A program made the position numbers and the translations under genes. From Sulfuricella sp. (GTDB lineage Bacteria > Pseudomonadota > Gammaproteobacteria > Burkholderiales > Sulfuricellaceae), in contig JAQTMN010000007.1 of NCBI GenBank assembly GCA_028714315.1, forward strand, positions 1-56,596: 56,596 nt of DNA, in the 5' to 3' direction. This document shows positions 52,562-56,596 of the stretch, one piece after another (position 1 is the stretch's first letter; every line of letters begins with the position of its first letter). The notes beneath the pieces are model-generated. The model worked only from the letters and a program-made list of their open reading frames with translations, had not been told where the DNA came from and did no database searches.

Positions 52562-52577
52562 GTCGGGAATTTTTACA
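52562..52577 (+). promoter_or_regulatory. Candidate PrsR enhancer site, proximal
   Basis: GTCGGGAATTTTTACA, a full match to GTCGG-N3-TTTTTACA, 88 bp before the -24 element. The start-to-start distance to the distal copy is 108 bp, close to a whole number of helical turns at about 10.5 bp per turn (10.3 turns). Confidence 0.55.
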
Positions 52578-52662
52578 GCCCATCGTGAAAAAGACCGTTT
52601 GCAGTTGATATGGTTGTATGAAAATAGTGAATATTCAATATGTTGTTAGATGTTTGCGATGT

Positions 52663-52680
52663 TGGGCATAGCGCTTGCTG
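52663..52680 (+). promoter_or_regulatory. Candidate sigma-54 promoter of the PepA-like gene
   Basis: TGGGCATAGCGCTTGCTG: GG at 52665-52666 and GC at 52677-52678, ten bases apart, with a perfect TTGCT. Predicted start near 52690 leaves a leader of about 70 bases before the gene. Its fit to TGGCAC-N5-TTGCT is the best in the window. Confidence 0.75.
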
Positions 52681-52759
52681 TGTACTCGATCAAACCTAGA
52701 AGATTTTTTTAAAAATCCATTTTCTTTTAATCGAAACTACGTTTGATGAGGAGCATGCC

Positions 52760-53605
52760 ATGAAAACCATGAAAAAACTGACCGGCGCCGCAGTGGCCGG
52801 GCTGCTGTTGATCGGTGGAACCGCTGTACAGGCCGCGACGCTGGATACTACTGCCGCTACGCCGGATGACGGAGTCCTGCAAAACTTCAGCGGCTTCGAC
52901 TGGCACGAAAACGGCGGCGGCTGGATTCAGGGCTTCGATCTGACCGGCGCCAACACGACGGGAGATACGGATACCTTCACGTTTACCTACCAGGCGTTTG
53001 CCGCCGCGATCGGCACCACCAGCCCGACGCCCAATCTCTATGTGGCCCCGCCCGGTCCGGCAACGGGAAGCTATGAATACACCACCTATGCCACGTTGAC
53101 CGAGACCGCTACCTGCCTGAACGTCGGGTGCTCCAGCATCTCGATCACCCTGAACAGCGGAGCCTGGCAGGTGATGTTCGACACCGCCCCGAATGCGGAT
53201 CAGGCAGCCGGCACCGGGTTCCTCGATGGCGTGCAGATACTCGCGGGCAACTTTACGTTCGGGCTCTCCACCTTTACCGCGACCGGACCCATCGGGCCGG
53301 GATCCCTGGGCACCGGCGGCGGCTTCCTGATCGGGACCGTGACATCGACCAACAACACCTACGTGAACCCGAACCTGCTCGGCACCACGGTTCAGGCCTC
53401 GCTGCAGTTTCCCGGACAAACCGCGCCGACGTACACCCGCCCGGCCGCGTTCAACGGGGTAGCCACCGGCGCCGATACCCCGGAGAACTTCGTCTTGCAG
53501 ACCGATACTTCGCAGAACTTCAGCGTGCCGGAACCGGCGACGCTGTCCCTGCTGGGGCTCGGCCTGGTTGGTATGGGGGTATTTGGCCGTCGCAAGCAGC
53601 GCTAG
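52760..53605 (+). CDS. pepA: PepA-like flocculation-associated PEP-CTERM protein
   Basis: Exported protein of 281 aa expected to be anchored or released by an exosortase and to take part in floc or biofilm matrix. Signal peptide at residues 1-25 (LTGAAVAGLLLIGGTAVQA). The N-terminal part of the mature protein, DDGVLQNFSGFDWHENGGGWIQGF, resembles what I remember of PepA, the PEP-CTERM protein described as needed for flocculation in Zoogloea. The C-terminal sorting signal is VPEPATLSLLGLGLVGMGVFGRRKQR (VPEP, helix, basic end). GAGGAG precedes the ATG. The PEP-CTERM class is certain. The PepA identity is likely and should be confirmed by alignment. Confidence 0.85.
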   Translation: MKTMKKLTGAAVAGLLLIGGTAVQAATLDTTAATPDDGVLQNFSGFDWHENGGGWIQGFDLTGANTTGDTDTFTFTYQAFAAAIGTTSPTPNLYVAPPGPATGSYEYTTYATLTETATCLNVGCSSISITLNSGAWQVMFDTAPNADQAAGTGFLDGVQILAGNFTFGLSTFTATGPIGPGSLGTGGGFLIGTVTSTNNTYVNPNLLGTTVQASLQFPGQTAPTYTRPAAFNGVATGADTPENFVLQTDTSQNFSVPEPATLSLLGLGLVGMGVFGRRKQR

Positions 53606-53626
53606 TCCGAGTAGCAAGGCACAAAG

Positions 53627-53656
53627 AACCGCCGGTGAAAATCGGCGGTTTTTTTT
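53627..53656 (+). terminator. Terminator after the PepA-like gene
   Basis: AACCGCCG (53627-53634) pairs with CGGCGGTT (53643-53650), loop GTGAAAAT, followed by a run of T to 53656. Confidence 0.8.
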
Positions 53657-53842
53657 CGCCCCGCAGGGCGCGCTCACTTGGGATGACCGTCCTCCATCGC
53701 TTCAAGGGGCGTCTTTTTACAGAGAGAAAAGCCAGATTATTGGTTGCGCTATCCAGCCGATATGGCTACATAACAACTTATAAACAATAACATTTTTTAT
53801 ATAACTCGTTGCATATTTCGTTGCGCTATATATACTGGACGA

Positions 53843-55210
53843 ATGAAGGTAACGCCCCACGCACTGCGTCAAGCCCTGATCAGGAACCCCCGCGCAGGAG
53901 GGGCGGAGGTGTGCCGCTTGCTGAATGGCATCAATCGCTCCACCTTGATGCGATTGGTGGAGCAGATGGCCGGTGAGGTCATCCGTCGAGGCGGGTCGCG
54001 CCGCACGCGATATGCCTTGCGGCGCCCTCTGCGCGGACGCAACGACAGTCTGCCGCTGTATCGCGTTGATGCCGCCGGGGATGGACATGTGGTGGGAGCT
54101 CTGGATCTGACCTACCCGGAGGGCAGCGCCCTGACGTTTAGCGAACCATTCGCCTGGCCCCTGGATCACGAAGGCACGATGCGCGATGGTTGGTTTGAGG
54201 GGTTGCCTTATCCCTTGCTTGACATGAGACCGCAGGGATTTCTGGGTCGCAACTTTGCGCACCTGTACGGGCAGTCCCTGGAGGTTGCCGAGAATATCGA
54301 TGACTGGACGGACGACGATGTCGTCCATGTACTGGCCACGCTGGGGCATGACCAGAGCGGCGACCTGATTCTTGGGGAGCGTGCCTACCAGCGGCATCTG
54401 GATAAACGATGCGACTGGGAGTCCCGCCTGATTGCCACGAACCAGATCGCGGCGGTCTATCCCGAGCAGGCCGAGCTGGCCATGGCCAAAGGCGTGGCGG
54501 GCTCGTCGGCTGCCGGCGAATTTCCCAAGTTTACCGCCATGCGAGAGCTTGATGGCGAGCCTGTATCGGTGATTGTGAAGTTCTCCGGCGCGGAAGCATC
54601 CGCCGCGGTTCGCCGCTGGTCGGACCTCCTGGTTTGCGAACACCTGGCATTGGAGGCGTTGTCTTCCGAACTTGGCATCCATGCTGCGCGGAGTGCGATT
54701 TTTCACCATGCCGGCCGTACTTTTCTGGAGGTGATCCGCTTCGACCGTCGAAGCGCCCACGGCCGACTGGCGGTATGCACGCTATCGAGCGTGAATGGCG
54801 CGCTGCTGGGCAAGGCTGGCGCCTCCTGGCCCGCCACGGCCCGCGCCCTTCACCAAAATGGTTGGCTGCCCGCGGAAGCGGTAGGACAAGTGACATTGAT
54901 CTGGTGGTTTGGCCGGTTGATTGCCAACACGGATATGCATGAGGGGAACCTGTCCTTTCACCCGGGGTTGGTCCTGGCTCCGGTGTACGACATGCTACCG
55001 ATGCGCTACGCGCCGCACCGCGGGGGAGAGGTGCCGCCGCAAACCTATGAACCCGCCCTGCCGCTCCCCACGGAATCGCTGGAGTGGCGCCGGGCCGCCA
55101 TGGCCGCCGTCAGCTACTGGACGCGTTGCGCCGCCGACACCAGGATCAGCAAAGGCTTCCAGGCCATCTGTGCCGAGAATGCGGTGATCCTGCGGCGGGT
55201 ATTGGAATAG
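53843..55210 (+). CDS. HipA-family kinase with N-terminal winged helix (HipH/YjjJ-like)
   Basis: Stand-alone HipA-type serine/threonine kinase, 455 aa. Residues 1-60 form a winged-helix-like domain (HALRQALIRNPRAGGAEVCRLLNGINRSTLMRLV), the arrangement of E. coli YjjJ/HipH, with no separate HipB antitoxin gene beside it. Features are GLPYPLLDMRPQGFLGR near 120, FPKFTAMRE near residue 230, the catalytic NTDMHEGNL (Asn362, Asp364, His366) and the metal-binding PVYDMLPMRY. The active-site residues are intact, so it should be an active kinase. It is preceded by an AT-rich stretch (53710-53842) with a direct repeat of GTTGCGCTAT (53743 and 53821), a possible sign of acquisition. Targets are unknown. 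Confidence 0.8.
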   Translation: MKVTPHALRQALIRNPRAGGAEVCRLLNGINRSTLMRLVEQMAGEVIRRGGSRRTRYALRRPLRGRNDSLPLYRVDAAGDGHVVGALDLTYPEGSALTFSEPFAWPLDHEGTMRDGWFEGLPYPLLDMRPQGFLGRNFAHLYGQSLEVAENIDDWTDDDVVHVLATLGHDQSGDLILGERAYQRHLDKRCDWESRLIATNQIAAVYPEQAELAMAKGVAGSSAAGEFPKFTAMRELDGEPVSVIVKFSGAEASAAVRRWSDLLVCEHLALEALSSELGIHAARSAIFHHAGRTFLEVIRFDRRSAHGRLAVCTLSSVNGALLGKAGASWPATARALHQNGWLPAEAVGQVTLIWWFGRLIANTDMHEGNLSFHPGLVLAPVYDMLPMRYAPHRGGEVPPQTYEPALPLPTESLEWRRAAMAAVSYWTRCAADTRISKGFQAICAENAVILRRVLE

Positions 55211-55262
55211 GACAGGCTTGAGGGCTTTCGCGACCGAGTTTTGTCGGGCACGGGTGCCTGAC

Positions 55263-56060
55263 CTACGCGGCGCCCATATCCCTTTCGGCGTTCTCCAGGT
55301 GGCCGCACACGGCGCGGAAAAACCGGGCTGCCGGCGCACCGCCCATCAGCCGCCGGTCGAAGCTCATGGTCAGCATCATGGTCTGGCGCACCACGACTTC
55401 GCCATCGACGGCCAACGGACGCTGCTTGACCAGCCCGAAAGAAAACCCCAGCGGCCACGGCCATGCGCCCACCATGATGTCCACGCCGTATTTGGCCGGC
55501 GAGGAGATCATCACCGCACCGCCGCGGTGTTCGATCCACAAGGCCGGCGACCAGCGCGGAACGGAGAGCACCCATCGCGCCAGCCAGCAGGGCAGCTTTT
55601 CGACGATCCACTTGAGCTTGCGCCAGCGCTCGGACGTTTCCGGCGTGGCCTGGGCGAGCGCTTGCAGTTCCAGGGTGAGGGTGGTCAGATCCAGCTGGTC
55701 GGTGTGGCGGATGGTGCCGGCGTACACCGCCTGCTCCAGGTCGGGCTGATCGCGTTCGACCGCCACCGTCATGTGAATGTCGTTGAGCTGGACGATCCGC
55801 TTCCAGAACGGGAACTCGATCGCGATGCGGTTGGCGTGGGGCTGCTCGCGCAAGGCCAGCGAAACGGCCTTGGCGACGAAGGCGGTATAGGAAGGCTTGA
55901 CCCCGGCGAGGCGGGTATTCGTCACGCGCAGGCGCTCCACCGAGGACATGTCGATCTCGGAAAGCATGGCGACCTTGTTGTCGCCGCGATTTTCCCTGTT
56001 CAGGCCGCCCAGCACTTCGAAGAACCGGTTCTTGCCGAGTATTTTGAAGTCGTCGCTCAT
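55263..56060 (-). CDS. E2-type acyltransferase-like protein with degenerate active site
   Basis: 265-residue protein equal to the catalytic domain of 2-oxoacid dehydrogenase E2 (or chloramphenicol acetyltransferase fold) without lipoyl or E1/E3-binding domains. SYTAFVAKAVSLALREQPHAN near residue 56 and MMLTMSFDRRLMGGAPAARFF near residue 228 show the fold. The catalytic HxxxDG of the family (within DHRxxDG) reads DRRLMGG at residues 235-241. The His is Arg and the Asp is Gly, so normal acyl transfer seems impossible. The central segment WIVEKLPCWLARWVLSVPRW is hydrophobic and could bind a membrane or lipid. It is downstream of a glycosyltransferase gene on the same strand, so a role in glycan or glycolipid modification is a guess. 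Confidence 0.75.
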   Translation of the reverse strand: MSDDFKILGKNRFFEVLGGLNRENRGDNKVAMLSEIDMSSVERLRVTNTRLAGVKPSYTAFVAKAVSLALREQPHANRIAIEFPFWKRIVQLNDIHMTVAVERDQPDLEQAVYAGTIRHTDQLDLTTLTLELQALAQATPETSERWRKLKWIVEKLPCWLARWVLSVPRWSPALWIEHRGGAVMISSPAKYGVDIMVGAWPWPLGFSFGLVKQRPLAVDGEVVVRQTMMLTMSFDRRLMGGAPAARFFRAVCGHLENAERDMGAA

Positions 56061-56115
56061 GGTTGTTTCTCCTTGGTTTTTTTTGCCGTTTTTTCTGTCC
56101 GGGATTTCCGAAACG

Positions 56116-56183
56116 CTACGCGACTGTTGTGGGTACGGCTTCAGCCGTACATGTCAGGCTGAAGCCTGACCCACAGCGCGTAG
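56116..56183. repeat. Family B repeat, branched palindrome
   Basis: CTACGCG...CGCGTAG form the outermost stem and TGTGGG/CCCACA continue it. Inside are two perfect small hairpins, GTACGGCT-TC-AGCCGTAC and TCAGGCT-GAA-GCCTGA. It shares long blocks with 47750-47814. It lies between the glycosyltransferase and acyltransferase genes. Confidence 0.85.
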
Positions 56184-56246
56184 GATGCGGAGAGGAACGA
56201 ACCGCATCGTTCGCGATTGATGCGGTTCGTTCCTCACCGCATCCTA
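56181..56246. repeat. Long inverted repeat next to the glycosyltransferase end
   Basis: 28-bp arms (56181-56208 and 56219-56246), starting TAGGATGCGGAGAGGAACGA, pair with a single mismatch around a ten-base loop. It touches the preceding family B element and could be the terminator of the glycosyltransferase gene. Confidence 0.85.
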
Positions 56247-56269
56247 CATTCCGGGTTTCATTCGAAAGG

Positions 56270-56596
56270 TCATCTCGCCTTCCCGCCAGGAACCGCCGCG
56301 AACGCTGCCGCCAGCTCCGAAAACCGCCGTCCGGCGTCGTAGCCGGCAAAAATTCCGGCGAGTTTTCCGGCTGAGTCGCGAAATGCCGGGTTCCCCAGCA
56401 GCCTGGTCGTCGCATGGCGGATGGCGATGGGCGTGGCGCGGTCGGCCCGCAGGCAAAGCCCGGCGCCGCGCGCTTCGACCGCCTGCATGTTGAGGAACTG
56501 GTCGAGGTTGCCGGCGATCCCGAGCACCGGCACGCCGGCGGCAAGCGCCTGCTGGCTGGTCGGGCTGCCGCCGTTGCAGATCACCAGTTGCGCCCG
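56270..56596 (-). CDS. Glycosyltransferase C-terminal part (GT1/MGT-like, cut by right edge)
   Basis: The frame runs off the right edge; only about 108 C-terminal residues are visible. CNGGSPTSQQALAAGVPVLGI, followed by GNLDQFLNMQAVEARGAGL, is the nucleotide-sugar-binding C-terminal domain of the GT1/MurG-like fold. The conserved Gly-rich loop and the D/N-Q motif are seen in NLDQ. The acceptor cannot be judged. It lies upstream of the acyltransferase-like gene on the same strand, about 210 bp away, with two palindromes between. Confidence 0.8.
   Translation of the reverse strand, partial: RAQLVICNGGSPTSQQALAAGVPVLGIAGNLDQFLNMQAVEARGAGLCLRADRATPIAIRHATTRLLGNPAFRDSAGKLAGIFAGYDAGRRFSELAAAFAAVPGGKAR

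Noticed and set aside
1-56596. tRNA or rRNA genes
   Set aside because: No cloverleaf with a GTTCRANYC arm and no rRNA-like conserved stretch was recognised by eye; a covariance-model scan would settle this.

Overview
The window looks like a chromosomal segment of a motile, probably sulfur-oxidising betaproteobacterium. It is GC-rich. A soeABC-type sulfite dehydrogenase set, a fleSR-fliE...R flagellar block, a dapA-bamC operon and an exosortase/PEP-CTERM exopolysaccharide locus are combined. That mix resembles Nitrosomonadales (Sulfuricellaceae or Gallionellaceae-like). This placement is an inference from gene content, not from a marker gene.

Layout. 1-5.5 kb: molybdopterin oxidoreductase (cut by the left edge), 4Fe-4S subunit and DmsC-like anchor, followed by a secreted metallo-beta-lactamase-fold hydrolase. 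5.5-8.4 kb: mlaA lipoprotein, an unknown coiled-coil protein, a short-chain dehydrogenase and a DUF971 protein. 8.4-14.7 kb, minus strand: chemotaxis operon cheV-cheV-cheY-cheZ-cheA followed by an EAL/HDOD protein; no cheW, cheR, cheB or receptor gene is present. 15.0-29.1 kb, plus strand: FleS/FleR-type two-component system, then fliE-F-G-H-I-J-K and, after a terminator, fliL-M-N-O-P-Q-R. 29.2-34.3 kb: a small unknown protein, a B12-dependent ribonucleotide reductase, then dapA-bamC and a YycJ-like hydrolase. 34.5-38.7 kb: an Ala/Pro-rich lipoprotein, an unknown protein, slyD and mutS. 38.9-53.6 kb: exopolysaccharide/PEP-CTERM region with a VanZ/O-antigen-ligase fusion, a trypsin-like protease, a PEP-CTERM protein, an EpsB-type sugar transferase, prsK, prsR, prsT and a PepA-like PEP-CTERM protein. 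53.8-56.6 kb: a HipA-family kinase, a degenerate E2-type acyltransferase and the C-terminal end of a glycosyltransferase cut by the right edge.

How the parts work together. FleS/FleR would drive sigma-54 flagellar promoters, and a -24/-12 candidate lies before fliE. In the exopolysaccharide region PrsK/PrsR should drive sigma-54 promoters of PEP-CTERM genes. Both PEP-CTERM genes here carry a good -24/-12 element at a similar distance from the start codon. They also share an upstream 16-bp motif, GTCGG-N3-TTTTTACA, which is my best candidate for the PrsR enhancer site.

The window is rich in dispersed palindromic repeats of several families. One family has run into the 3' ends of two exopolysaccharide genes (the ligase fusion and prsK), where it supplies both the last residues and the stop codon. 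No rRNA, tRNA, CRISPR array or complete insertion sequence was recognised.
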